From Cristatella mucedo (Eukaryota; Bryozoa; Phylactolaemata; Cristatellidae): 64,000 nucleotides of DNA. The stretch covers positions 15,237,001 through 15,301,000 of the forward strand of contig WPIO01000001.1 of the NCBI GenBank assembly GCA_009760855.2, written 5' to 3'. Under the pieces are notes generated by a model that saw nothing but the letters and a program-made list of their open reading frames with translations, made no database searches and was not told the DNA's origin. Made by a program: the position numbers and the translations under genes. Positions 43,402 to 55,905 of this stretch are shown piece by piece (position 1 is the first letter of the stretch; every line of letters begins with the position of its first letter).

Positions 43402-44922
43402 ACGAAGAGCAATAATAATATTAATAATAATACGTTTGAAATAGCATTATCATAAAACTCAATCACTGTCTAGGCACTTTACATTTGCTGCAAAAAAGCA
43501 CGATCGAATGGTTAGCGGTAGTATGCTCAATGACAACAAGCAAAACATGGTTGAGGTGACATGCACAGGGTCAGCATGCAAATGCGGTTAATGGTAGCAT
43601 GCGCAGTGTCAGTACGCACAAGCACGTAAAGAACGAATCCCACGGACCCACAAAATGCTGTGATAAATAAATGCGTTTTTAGTTTCTTTTTAAATGTAGC
43701 CAACTCAAGGGGTGTCACGATGCAAGTCGGAAGTGAGTTCCTGCCTTTGGGAGAATACGAACTAAAGTCATGGTCTCCAAAGGACTTGAGGTTTGTAAGG
43801 TACAATTAAACGATTAGATTGCCAAAAGGCGTGTGGTACGATGCTTAGCCTGTGGGGTGTAGATCTGATAATTAGGCTGGAGCAAAAGAATGAAGACGCC
43901 TAAACGTGATTGACAGTAGCTTGGAGTCGATGCGTTGCTTGATTGGGAGCCAGTGCATAGCGGCGAGATGTGGCGTGATAATGAAACTGCGAAGCTTCCG
44001 ACAGACAAGCCTAGCTGCAGAGTTTTGCACCAGCTGTAAGCGCCTGATTGCACGGAATAGTAAACCAGCAAGCAGTGAGCTACAGAATTCGTGACGAGTT
44101 GTCACAAATGCATGGACCAATTTATACGTGGCATCCTTGTCTACGAAACCCCGAATTTTAGCGATGTTATGTAGCTGAAAGTAAGCAGACTTAATTGTAC
44201 AGCTGATACGGTCGTCTAATAAAAGGTCACTTTGGAACGGGACGCATAGATTTCGTGCGCATTCAACAAATCGTGTGCTGGAAGAGTCGATTGTGAGCGT
44301 TAACCTTTCCCATTTCTGAATCGCGCTTGGTTTAACCCGTAACAAGTAAGCTGGTTTTATGGTCATTCAATTTATTTGCTTCCATCCATGTGGCAATGTC
44401 TTCAATACATGCCGCAAAGGAGTTGGGAGAATTCTACATGCTGGAGGGCTGGGAGGAATTAAAGCAAAGGTAGAACTGAGTATCACCTGCGTAGAAGCTA
44501 AAGCCTACATTGTATCTAGCAATCACATAGGCAAGAAGGAGAAAGCTTGAAAAGAATGGAACCAAGCACAGGGCACTGACCTACCTCATACTTCGGAGGT
44601 TCCTCGGACGATCTGTGTTCTTTCACATCAATACTCTGGAGTCTCCCACTGAAATATAACCTGAACCATTGCAGTGCAGTGCCACTGATGTCCAGACGAG
44701 GTGAGAGGTGCTCAAGAACGACATGGTGATCGATAGCATCAAAAGCTTCCAAAAGATTGAGCTAAATAGGTCGTTATACACCCGAATTAGTGCTGACTCT
44801 GTAGAGTGACTCGCTCTAAAACCAGATTGGAACTTACTCGCCAGATTTCAAGTTTCAATATATGAGTTCAGCTGGTCTGCCACTACTCGTTCCAGTGTTT
44901 TGATACGAATGGTAGAAGGAGG
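43402..44922 (-). mobile_element. L2/CR1-type LINE with RT domain (block D copy 2)
   Basis: Mirror of 14990-16510. Same broken state, with a few substitutions such as LGSILF versus LGFILF. Confidence 0.88.
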
Positions 44923-45291
44923 CACGCGTTTGTTACTCTCTAGCATATTCTATAGCAAAGCTGCTTTCAGAGTTCATCTACATCAGTAACCTGACAATCT
45001 CAAGCAATAACCAAATGGTGAGAAACATTGCTTAGTTATGATGACAGTCAGTGAAGAAGCATATAAGTAAAAGTCTTAGTATAGTAATGCTTGAAAGGCA
45101 GTTGCAGTGGCAACGCAAGAACTTTTGAAGCTACGACGTTCACGAGCCGAAGCGCAAAAGCTTTTGTCATATAAAGTCCTCTAGTAATAAGTATAAAGTT
45201 GTGCACACCACAGAAGAAATGGAGAAAACACGTGCTAGCAGGCATATCGATTCGAGAAAGTCTTACTAACTGTAGTACATGTACAAGGTAG

Positions 45292-45670
45292 CTATCACGG
45301 CTTTAACATGGGTGAGTTATCCTGGCCTTGACCGAGGCAAACTGTTTTATTACAGTTTGAGAGGCAATATTTATCAGTGCTTCTGCCTTTATGTTTAACA
45401 AGGCCAAATCAGAGACTTGATTTTACCCTATTGCTGCTCTCAGATAAGATGGAATTATCTTCAGCTTCCTAAAGAAACGTTCAAAACTGGCAACTGAGAT
45501 ACAGCTATGGCGAGAAGAACTTGCAAGGCAACCCTCAAATTAGGAAACACATCTTCTCCGTAACTGACAACAGAAGACATGAGTTCCAGTGGTGTCTTTA
45601 GTGCCGAGTTTTGAGGCATACGCTGATGATAAAGACAGAGCGCTTGATACCCTGTGCTTAGCATTAGCAC
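45292..45670 (-). mobile_element. hAT transposase relic 1 (block D copy 2)
   Basis: Mirror of 14242-14640. Confidence 0.65.
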
Positions 45671-46079
45671 CAAAACCGTATTAGTAAAAACGCAACAATA
45701 GCCTGTATTTTACGGCTGACACGCGGGCAACTTCTAGCTGACTCGCTAGCAGGCTTACAGCAGCTCACGCTCAGCGCTAGACTCGCCGACCGGCAGACTG
45801 TTGCTTCATCAGAGCGACGGCGGTCAGGCATTAGCTTTTTTTTTAGTAGCAAGGTCATAAGTCACACTTTAATTGTGGTGATTATAATTGTGAGTATAAT
45901 CACGAACTACAATTACAAAATAAAGTGATTGTGATCACCATGATACGTCACTATGCAAAATTATGCCCATACGCCTGGGCTTATCGAGGCTATCTCATAG
46001 GCGTTGCAGTTCATCAGTAAAGTTCTTAGTTCTTAATCGAGGCTCAGCTATCAAGCTCACAATTCATAGCCGCGGGGCA
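45660..46079 (-). repeat. Full-length T repeat formed by T3/T4 fusion
   Basis: The left part and flank match copy 1 at 9854-10077 (GTGACTTATGACC). The right part and flank match 14104-14250 (GATGAAGC, GGTTTTGGTGCTAATGC). The 3.98 kb between those positions in copy 1 is absent, so blocks B and D are joined inside this T repeat. Confidence 0.85.
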
Positions 46080-46149
46080 CTACACTAACAAGACTCCGTG
46101 TACAGGACACTCAGGCCTGTGTGAAAAGCCGGCACTGCCAGTTCAGCCT

Positions 46150-47755
46150 AGCTTGTGTGGTCTAATAGTGTGTCGATGCTAAGGTACGGGTTCGGTGAGT
46201 TACCACAATCCATCACAATCCGCCGCAATCCATTTAAGTTCCCTTCAAATCCACCAAAAATCATCTGCGAAAAGCTCCAAAAAGTTTGGAATATTAAAAC
46301 ACGCCACATGTACAAAGTACCCAGAAGCTTTCACACGATTCCGCCCACGCGTTCTCACTAAATGAACTGAAATAAGAGTGCATTGGCCCGGGCTAATACC
46401 GCAATCCACTGCATTCCTCTGCTCAACGAAATAAATCTTGTTATAAAAGCTCATATTTAATTGCATATGACACTGCATTCTGCGACAATTTGCACTTCAA
46501 AAACTTCAATTGCATTGCCACGTCCGTTCTCGAGAAATGCGCCGTAATCGCCTGCACTAGCCAGGGCTAATACCGAAATCCACATCAATCCACCGCGAAA
46601 AAAATAGAAAAATATTGCGCCGAGCTCCAGGCTTTATTACATATTAAAGTGCACCGTGCAGTGCGCACACCCAAGTAAAATAACAAAATTGTGCATCTCC
46701 ACACTCGGGCAATTCGCGGCAATCGCCCGAAATGGCGGAAAATACTGCAATCCACTGTATTCCACTACAGATCATCCTCAAATCGCCATCGCGAAGCTCT
46801 AATTGACATTACATATAAGACTACATTCAGTTCAAAGCGCATCGCAAATTTTCGCTCTATTGTGCACACACGTTCTCATGCAATGCATTGTAATCGACTG
46901 CAACGGCCCGGTTCCATTCCGAAATCATCCGCAATCCGCCGAAATCCACTCAATCCGCCGAGCAGCGACCAGGACGTGTATACTAGAAGCTCTAATTAGG
47001 ATTACAGACTGCTCAACTCTTCAGTTGCTGTGTACTCGCATAATTTTACTGTAATTCTCGATTTTCCACGGACTGAACTGTTGGCCCTGACTATTGCTGT
47101 GGATTGCCGTGGATTGCTGACAGTTAACCAGCAAAACAGCTTCAAAATGCCAATGATTTCGCTTTGGACGCAGCGGAATGCTATATATAATGACAACCGG
47201 GGCATCGGCCTCCCAATTTCTCGTCGATTTGCCGCGAGTTGGGTATTCGCATGTGCCATTGCTGCCGATTGCCATTAATTGCTTGCGATTGTACGTGCAC
47301 GATTGGTTGAAAGAATGTGATTGCACTTTAAAAACAGTTCGCCATGACACGTAAGAAAAATTTGATCTTGGCCCAGCCACTTTCCAGTAATAATGGATTG
47401 CTGTATTTGCCCTGGCCATTTTTGTCGATTGCCATGTTTGGCCAAGACTGAACTCACAGAGAGAGTTAAAAGTATGTTCGCACATGAAATGTTACGTGGA
47501 ATAAGAATTGAAGCAGGGTGCAGCAGAACTCTCGTCGATTTGCCATGTATTGCCGTATTGGCCCCTGCCATTGCTGTCGATTGCCGTGCACTACTGACGA
47601 TTAACGTGCAAAATAGTTTAAATGTTCCATGATTTCACTTTCAGCACAAACAAATGTGAAATGCGGTGATAATTGACACTTCGTGTAGCTAATTTGTGGT
47701 CGATTTGCCACGAATTGTAGTGGATTGCTGCTTCGAGACGAGTCATTGCCGTAGA
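46150..47755. repeat. Head-to-head satellite arms (inverted copy)
   Basis: Mirror of 8175-9780. Monomers right of about 47000 face opposite to those on the left. Confidence 0.65.
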
Positions 47756-47759
47756 TTTC

Positions 47760-49095
47760 TTGCATTACCCGAGATAATATTAACAATAATAATGCACTTG
47801 ATAAATAGCCCTCAGAACTCAATCTCTTCCTAGGCGTTTACATTTGCTGAAAAGGGAAACGCGATTGAATGGTGAGTAATATCATGCTTGATAAACAACA
47901 TGAACATAGTGGTTAGGGGTGACACGCACAGGATCAGCATGCAAATGTGGTTAGTGGCAGCATGCACAGTGTCAGCACTCATAAGCACATGAAGGACGAA
48001 TCACAGGGACCCACTGGGTGCTGTCCTAAATATGTGTGTTTTAGGTTCTTTTTAAATGTGGTAAAGTTAGGGGATGTTCTGACGCAAGTCGGGAGTGAGC
48101 TCCAGGCTTTGGGAGTATACGAACTAAACGCACGGTCTCCAAAGGATTTGAGGTTTGTACGAGGTAGTGGTACACTGTTGGATACCAAAAAGTGGGTGGT
48201 ACGATGCTTGGCCTGGTGGGGGAGTAGATCTGAGAGATAAGCTGGAGCCAAAGAATAAAGTGACCTAAAAGTGAGCGACAAAACCTTGGTCAATTCGTTG
48301 TTTGACTGGTAGCCAGTGCAGGTCGGCGAGAAGTGGTGTAATGTGGCAACTGCGACGCTCACGACAGACAAGCCCAGCTTCAGAGTTTTGCACCATCTGT
48401 AATCGCCTGATTAAACTTGCTGGTAGGCCAGTAAGCAGCGAGTTACAGAAATCAAGTCGGCATGTCACAAATGCATGAACCAATTTAGACGTGGTATCCT
48501 TATCTAAACAAACCCGAATTTTAGCAATGTTATGTAGCTGAAAGTAGGTGGGTTTGACTGTGGAGCTGATGCGGTTGTTTAACGAGAGGTCACTTTGGAA
48601 CATGACACCTAGATTTCGAGCTGATTCAACAGGAGATATGCTGGCAGAGCCAATTTTGAGCGTCAGCCTATCTAATTTCTGAATCACACTGGGCTTGCCC
48701 ATAACTAGTGAGTTGATTTTATCATCACTTAATTTAAGAAAATGTGCATCCATCCCTGTGCGGATGTCACCGATACATGCAGCAAGGGAGTTGAGAGGAT
48801 TTGAGGTGCTCGAAGGTTGGGAGGGATCAACGTGAAGGTACAACTGAGTGTCTTCCGCATAGAAGTGAAAGCCTAGATTGTGCTTGGCAATCACATCGGC
48901 AAGAGGGAGAGTTAGGAAAGGGACATTTAGATTACGTGCAGATTCAATAGGAGATATGCTGGCGGAGCCGATTTTTGACATAAGGTTTTTCAATTTCTGA
49001 ATCACACTTTTTTGCCTTTAAAGAGGAAGTTCGTTTTTTCGACATTCAATTTTGGAAAGTTTGCTGCCATCCGTGCGGATGTCTTCAATGCATAC
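47760..49095 (-). mobile_element. L2/CR1-type LINE 3' end (block A copy 3)
   Basis: The best preserved of the three: a single frame (48265-49005) runs from MIQKLKN through YAED, CIGDIRTGMDAH and LHWLPVKQRI, then a frame change. Includes the internally duplicated segment. Inactive fragment. Confidence 0.86.
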
Positions 49096-49137
49096 GTACA
49101 TACTCTGGGGAAGTCATTTAACCCAAATATCGAACAA

Positions 49138-49330
49138 TACAAGATGCTAGGTAAAAAATATTCTAACTGATTCAACAGCCTCTTTTGTATAGCGACACAG
49201 AAGAGCCCATACGGCTATCATCACCGTTTGAAGCGGCTATACAAGAATCACCCACCTCAGGATTTGAATCCACGACCTCGGCCCGAGGTCGTGAAAAGCA
49301 ACCACCTTACCTAGGTACGATAACCTCTAC
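49138..49330 (-). mobile_element. tRNA-derived SINE, family 2 (block A copy 3)
   Basis: Mirror of 6635-6830. Confidence 0.6.
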
Positions 49331-49362
49331 CTAGTCTCGTGGTGAATTGCAGTGGCCCTAAT

Positions 49363-49776
49363 TTATTCAGCCACGATTAGTTGGATCACATAAAATGTAA
49401 CTGGTATGATGTTCTCTGACTTCATATTCCGGGTTTGTCTTAGCTGAGTTTGTTCGGAAAAGCTTGAGGGTGCTGAAGCCAAGCTGCACGTCGATCCAGC
49501 CATTCGTTCCAGATGTTTCAAACCTGACGACAGTAATGCTACTGCAGACTTTCTCAGCAGGCGGCCCGTTGAGATAACACCTTCCGTCATTAAAACGTCT
49601 TCCCGGAGTAGCCTTTTTATCGCTGCCAATTGTTGATGCAACGTCAGTTCCGGGATAAACGTAGTTTTAAATAGTAAGATAAATATTGTATTCAATCCAA
49701 CTTCGTCGCCTTTTAATCGATGGATGGCTTTGTAATGCCCCGCGAATATGAGCTTTGAACTTGACAGCTGAGCCAC
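49363..49776 (-). CDS. 137-codon unknown frame, open only in this copy
   Basis: MAQLSSSKLIFAGHYKAIHR ... TGRLLRKSAVALLSSGLKHL ... NIIPVTFYVIQLIVAE. In copies 1 and 2 an A-run one base shorter splits it into two frames. It begins inside a T repeat and has no recognised domain. Most likely chance or a relic. Confidence 0.2.
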   Translation of the reverse strand: MAQLSSSKLIFAGHYKAIHRLKGDEVGLNTIFILLFKTTFIPELTLHQQLAAIKRLLREDVLMTEGVISTGRLLRKSAVALLSSGLKHLERMAGSTCSLASAPSSFSEQTQLRQTRNMKSENIIPVTFYVIQLIVAE

Positions 49777-50550
49777 GATTGATAACTGTGTGCTTTACAG
49801 ACGAACCAGGACGCTAATGAGACGGTCGCGATAAGTTGAGGTTTATGAGCAAAATTATGTATGATTATTGTTAGTGATTATGCTTGTGATTATTGTGACT
49901 TTATTACTTATGACCTGCCTGCTATATAAAGCTTGTGCCTGACGGCAGTCGTGGTCTTGGAGCAATGATGCCGCTTGGTGAGCCTAGCACTGAGCGTGAG
50001 CGTGAGCTGCTGTGAGCTGCTGCTGTGCTGTGCTGCTGTGTGCGGGTGTGCGGGCTGGTGCGGGCTGGTGCGGGCTGGTGCGGGCTGGTGCGGGCTGGTG
50101 CGGGCTGGTGCGGGCTGGTGCGGGCTGGTGCGGGCTGGTGCGGGCTGGTGCGGGCTGGTGCGGGCTGGTGCGGGCTGGTGCGGGCTGGTGCGGGGGCTGG
50201 GGCTGGTGCGGGCTGGTGCGGGCTGGTGCGGGCTGGTGCGGGCTGGTGCGGGCTGGTGCGGGCTGGTGCGGGCTGGTGCGGGCTGGTGCGGGCTGGTGCG
50301 GGCTGGTGCGGGCTGGTGCGGGCTGGTGCGGGCTGGTGCGGGCTGGTGCGGGCTGGTGCGGGCTGGTGCGGGCTGGTGCGGGCTGGTGCGGGCTGGTGCG
50401 GGCTGGTGCGGGCTGGTGCGGGCTGGTGCGAGCTGGTGCGAGCTGGTGCGAGCTGATGTGAGCCTGTTAGCAAGTCAGTAGGAAGTCACCTAGGTGTATC
50501 AGCTGTAGAATACGGGCTTTTTTGTGTCTTTACTAATACGGTGTTATTGC
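49736..50550 (+). repeat. T repeat with minisatellite (block A copy 3)
   Basis: TGCCCCGCGAATATGAG at the left, TTTACTAATACGGTGTTATTG at the right, with the decamer array between. Confidence 0.8.
50035..50460. repeat. Decamer minisatellite, about 42 units
   Basis: GGTGCGGGCT units in this orientation. An irregular GGTGCGGGGGCTGGGGCT is at 50187-50205, and GGTGCGAGCT variants lie on the right as in copy 1. The left edge has degraded GTGAGCTGCTGTG-type units. Confidence 0.95.
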
Positions 50551-50669
50551 TAGCGTTGAATGCAAAATATTGAGGGCTGTTTTTTTCAGTGTCGGCTCAT
50601 TGCTAGCGTCAGGTCTTCGCACATTGCACGTATCGTGCCGCTATACGCTGAGCCGCTATCCGAACTAGT

Positions 50670-51180
50670 GTGGGTTTCGCGGTCATAACATTGGTGTCCG
50701 GGTCAACCATGTATTTCGTGCTCGTGCTTTCTGTTTTGCTCTGTCGTTGGCAACCTGCTGCTGACCGTATGGCGACGGCCGATACGGTGACTCGTAGCAA
50801 AGTAAGACAGTTATCAGACGCTGACGTGCAGTCAGAACCTACGGGACACTCAGTATAAGGGGATGATGATAATGCTTGAGCATACCTTTGGGGAAGACAA
50901 AGTGCTTTCTGGGTTGACTCATGGTTTGGAGGTAGCCGAGGCAAGTACTCAGCATGCGCTAGCTGGAATGAACCAGTATTTAGACACTATTATTTGTCAG
51001 TAGGAGGTGTACAAGTGGTTTATTGATAGCGGTAATGCTCAGTTGGCAGTTATATTCTCCAAGCTTAACGTGGTCATAGCGCCAGGGACAGAAATGTCAT
51101 TTACGCAGAAAGAAGTGGTTGCTCGTTTAAAGTCTTCGCACGACCTCACCAACGATTCATCAGAGCATCTTGAAGCTTAA
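50670..51180 (+). pseudogene. Decayed unknown reading region (block A copy 3)
   Basis: Mirror of 4555-5057, same hydrophobic N-terminal frame. Confidence 0.3.
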
Positions 51181-51521
51181 TTAGACTGCCTAAAAACCAT
51201 AGTGGGTAAAAACGCGACGCTTTTGGAGAAAGACGTGGCAGATACGAAATAGAGATTAGCCACGCTATGGTGTGGGTTTGTTGACTTTCGCGGAAAGTCG
51301 CAACTGGCGGACCGAACGCTGAAATTTTTGGCCCAGCTTACACCGTGTCTTAATTACCAAGTCATTTGGGACTCCAGAAATAGAAGTTTGGGACTCTTAG
51401 GAGGTGACTGCGGTACAGCTGCCGGAGGAGTAAGAAATGGGGAAGCTGGTTTTGGTAACTGCAGCCTCATAAAACCGGGGTACTTGAATGCTAGGTGCGC
51501 CGAGAGTTCAATAAACCCTTT

Positions 51522-51717
51522 CAGCAGGCAGGTCATTAGCCCCAATAATCACTAACATAATCAATAACAATAGTCATACATAATTTGGCTCATAAACCTC
51601 AACTTATCGCGACCGTTTCATAAGCGTCCACATTTTAAGGAATGTAGGCATTAGGCAAAGCTTATAGTTCTCAATCGATGCTCGGCTGTCAAGTTCATAG
51701 TTCATAATCACGGGGCA
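51522..51717 (-). repeat. T repeat fragment (block A copy 3)
   Basis: Mirror of 4011-4206. Confidence 0.75.
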
Positions 51718-52558
51718 TAACTGCTTGCCACTGTTGAAAACAATTAATCTCTACGATTACACTCATGATGTGCTGAGTATTCAAAAAGGAGAGTTCCTAT
51801 GGGACTTACGAATCGTAAAACATGTGCAGGAATGTGAACTTTTGCTTAAGGAGCTAAACAGTAGCACGCTGGTAACTTCGCATTAAAGCTCCATCTCGCA
51901 GCTATATCTAGTAGCCAGTGATCGACGCCGGCAACGCGGTAAAAGTTTGCGATCGTATGACTAGTCCGGATTACATTAGCCATGCACCAGCTGCTCTCTT
52001 ACACTCTTGAGAGTGGCAAGGGCCTTTCTCCGTGTGTTTTCATAGATTACGCCGGACCTGCCGAAGGACACGTGCTCTTGGTGATGTCGTATTGACTGCA
52101 AGCCAGCATTTGGCTGTTGTACGCGGGCCCGCCCTTGATGTGCCGTGCGTTTTTTTGGAAGAGGCTCGACTGTTCTGCGCACGGGAGGCCATGTGAAGTC
52201 CCGCTGGGAGCATTCACTGAGTATGCGTTGCGGATGCCCGCCAAGATGTTCGTGTGACGTCGCCTGTCCGCCGTCGAATCAAACATTAAGCTTAATAGGC
52301 CGATCATTAATCCCTTAGCTGAGTTAACAAATGGCTGAGCTTCTGGGAACTACAGATCTTATATCACAAGCACGCGCTTTATTTAGGAGCAACTCTGCGT
52401 AATGAACTCTAAAGCTGTGCAACGGTGTCAGGAGACATCACTAGGCGCTGCAATGGGGTATGCTGCACCTCCACGAAATCGCGGAAAGTGTTAACTCATG
52501 ATGTTGATTAACTTTGCAACGTCAGCATAAATTTAAGATGCGACCTATATAGGGTGAG

Positions 52559-52746
52559 CTGGGCTGACACACTATCTAAGGCGGCTGTTTTTTTCATGAC
52601 TTCGGTCCCGAGGTACAACAGTCTCAGGTCCTGGATTTGAAATCCTGCGGTGAGCGATCCTTTAATGCAAGCGGCGGGGATAGCCGTAAAGGCTCTTGTG
52701 CTGGTATACAAAAGAGGCTGTTGAATCGGCTAGTATTTTTTGAATC
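52559..52746 (+). mobile_element. tRNA-derived SINE, family 2 (block A copy 3, outer)
   Basis: Mirror of 2985-3172. Small A-run differences. Confidence 0.6.
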
Positions 52747-53159
52747 CGCGAAAGAGTAAGGTTCGTTTGCCCTAATCGGGATCATTGTTTATTCCACGTG
52801 GTCAGGTACCTACGTCTCAGTCAGTGCAGAGATTCGGAAAAAAGGCTACTGTTCAGAGGCATCTAGGAATTTAGGTAGCCGGTCCTCTCTCAGAGAAGTT
52901 AAGCAAAGGGACGGGACCAAGGCGCGGCAGTGCCTCTGTGCTACCACAGATATTTCCTATTATTGTTCCTAATAGTGCGTCCTAGTACCCTCACAGAGAG
53001 GTGCAACTCTTTAATTATTCTGGTCGCTTCGCTACCATCGACACGGCAGGAGCTGCACAGAGTAATATACTGTAGGTACCAAATTCGTCATGCCCCCAAA
53101 TAATGTCGTCAGCGCTGACATGTGTGCAATCCGCCGACCATGAAAGTTATCAGCGACAT

Positions 53160-53940
53160 TCCGCTTGAGCAAAGCTAGCTCGCAATGGGCCTGCCAATTC
53201 TGGCCCGACAAAACCGGCATTGGTTTCCGGTAGGACCGGCACGGGAAATGGTCGCCGTTGACATTCTAAAACTTCCGATGTCTTCTCATGGGCGAGAGTA
53301 CTTGCCTGTGTAGCAGGACTACTCCGCAAAATGGGTGGAGCTGTACTACTACGACGTCAACGAGCAGAAGCAGCTGGTGATGCGTTGCTGCCTATATTCG
53401 CTAGGTTCGGATCCCCTCGGTTTCTGCACTCTGACCAGTGAACTAATTTTGAAAGTGAATTGGTGCACAGGCTTTGCCAGTACTGTGGTGTGGTTGAGGG
53501 TGTGAACCGGACACTGCTGGCCATGCTGGGAAAAACATGTGAGCATACACCCGGCCAATGGGAAGACACGCTGAACCTGTTACTCTACGTATACCGAACC
53601 GCCACACACACTGCCAAAATCTTACACGCAGACAAAATCAAGACGCAAATTCTGAGGGCCACCTATGTCACATTTTCCTACAGCTGTTGTGAGAGTACTT
53701 CTAACAACAGGATTGATGCCATGGCAAAATTTGATGCCAACGTGCCACCTCTCTCCCATGAGCTACCTATGCCTGTAATACCTGCAGCAGAGATCGCAAA
53801 AAAACCCAACAACACGAAGACCGCCTATATGGAACCAGGATTACGCCTGGCCTTAAGCTAGTATGCACGTTGGATAAGATTAATGAGGCAGGAATGTTGA
53901 AACTATGATAGAGAATGTATACCCCAGCCCATGGTGCGAA
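53160..53940 (+). mobile_element. Ty3/Gypsy-type fossil, integrase region (block M)
   Basis: Same relic as 25040-25925. Here it runs straight into inverted block C at about 53935. Broken, several interruptions. Confidence 0.8.
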
Positions 53941-54784
53941 GCAGCTAAATGTTGTTGTCTGCCGGTGCTAGACTGAAGCTCTGTCGACCTTGACTAGCCT
54001 ATCGGAACGAAGAGTTCCTGCTGCTAGACACTAGCAATGACGATAGCCAATCGGAGCGAAGCGTTCCTGAGCTGCACGCGTCAGGAAGCTCCTGTTAGCG
54101 TTGACGTCTGCGAAACTAGAATTGATTACTAGACATCGTTGAGCACGGTTGGGGTTCAACGAACTACCACAATGAACTTAAATTAGGCTGACATTGACCA
54201 GACGTAAGCCTTGCCGAGCTCAAATCTTGAGCTTATATTGTAGTACAAGTTCCAGTTTATCTGCCCAAATTTCACGTAGCAGCCACTTATGCAAATGAGC
54301 TACGACGCCTGGCGCCTGTACAGCATTCGGCCGAAATTCAATTTAGCTCCCTCAAATCAATTACAAATCAGCTACATACAGCTCCAAAAAGTTTGGAATA
54401 TCAAACAACGGTATGCGTACACGTACGTAACGGTACGTTGTCCACAGAAAATTTCGCGAGATTCCACTCACACTTTCTCACGAAGTCCACTGAAGTAAGA
54501 TTGCGGTGGCCAAAGCCAATACCACAATCCACCGAAATCCACTGCGTTTTACCGCCCAACGAAAGAAATCCTGTCCGAAAAACTCGTTTTTTGATTGCAA
54601 ACGACAGCACAGTCTGCGAAAATTGCAATTAATAAAATTTCACTTGTATTGGTAAGGCCGTTCTCGTGCAATGTGCTGCAATCGACTGCAGTAGCCAGGG
54701 TCAATACAGCAATCCACTTCAATCCACCCAATCCACCGCATAAAAAATCGAAACACATTACGCCGAGCTCCAGTTTTTATTGCA
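53821..54784 (-). repeat. Block C, copy 3 (inverted)
   Basis: Reverse of 33184-34157, with the hairpin cluster at about 54000-54095 and satellite monomers at about 54330-54784. Confidence 0.85.
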
Positions 54785-55400
54785 TATGGGATGGGAGCTT
54801 ATGTCAGGGTATCGAATCTTTCAGCCATACTGAGTCACCGACTCTGCATGGTCGTGGCAGAACGACGGCGGCCGTCTAAACAGAAGTACGGTTGGTAAGA
54901 ATGGTAGGTTCGAATGGGCTTTAGCCTGCGGCAGTGTGTGTGGCGGTTCGGTATACGTAGAGTAACAGGTTCAGCGTGTCTTCCCATTGGCCGGGTGTAT
55001 GCTCACATGTTTTTCCCAGCATGGCCAGCAGTGTCCGGTTCACACCCTCAACCACACCACAGTACTGGCAAAGCCTGTGCACCAATTCACTTTCAAAATT
55101 AGTTCACTGGTCAGAGTGCAGAAACCGAGGGGATCCGAACCTAGCGAATATAGGCAGCAACGCATCACCAGCTGCTTCTGCTCGTTGACGTCGTAGTAGT
55201 ACAGCTCCACCCATTTTGCGGAGTAGTCCTGCTACACAGGCAAGTACTCTCGCCCATGAGAAGACATCGGAAGTTTTAGAATGTCAACGGCGACCATTTC
55301 CCGTGCTGGTCCTACCGGAAACCAATGCCGGTTTGTCGGGCCAGAATTGGCAGGCCCATTGCGAGCTAGCTTTGCTTGATCATGACGGCAGAAAAAGCTA
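54785..55400 (-). mobile_element. Ty3/Gypsy-type fossil, longest uninterrupted piece of this relic
   Basis: The 54785-54925 extension (the reverse of 33040-33183) is here contiguous with block M, so it probably shows the original order of the relic. Broken. Confidence 0.75.
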
Positions 55401-55905
55401 AAGAAAGCTTGGTGAAGCTTTCTCTGCCCTATGATTTGCACACATTCATCCCATAAGTTCTGTCTGATATTATTTGGGCATGACGAATTTGGTACCTACA
55501 GTATATTACTCTGTGCAGCTCCTGCCGTGTCGATGGTAGCGAAGCGACCAGAATAATTAAAGAGTTGCACCTCTCTGTGAGGGTACTAGGACGCACTATT
55601 AGGAACAATAATAGGAAATATCTGTGGTAGCACAGAGGCACTGCCGCGCCTTGGTCCCGTCCCTTTGCTTAACTTCTCTGAGAGAGGACCGGCTATTCAA
55701 AAGCATGGCTGCGGAAGTACAAATGTGCCACTGCTAAATTGATCAGGTATAACACCAACCAGCTTCCTTGCGCCACGGATTTATTTGAAGTAGCCGATAC
55801 TATTAAGAGCAAGACCTGTACTGTAATGCAACACGCATTGCTATCACAAATTAGACGTGCCTATTCAGCGGAAGAAGACTACAATTAAGCATCGATTCGA
55901 CCGTA

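Larger units (their letters stand above)
35130..45860 (-). repeat. Block D, copy 2 (inverted)
   Basis: Mirror of 14054-24820 with a handful of small indels. It shares several variants with copy 3 rather than copy 1, for example Y-P-W-K-P-G at about 41360 and Y-L-L-R-V-Q at about 38890. Confidence 0.93.
46600..52879 (-). repeat. Block A, copy 3 (inverted)
   Basis: Mirror of 2855-9328. It runs on into satellite and T repeat on its left and ends at GGTAGC fused to block M on its right, the same junction as at 26691. Confidence 0.92.
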
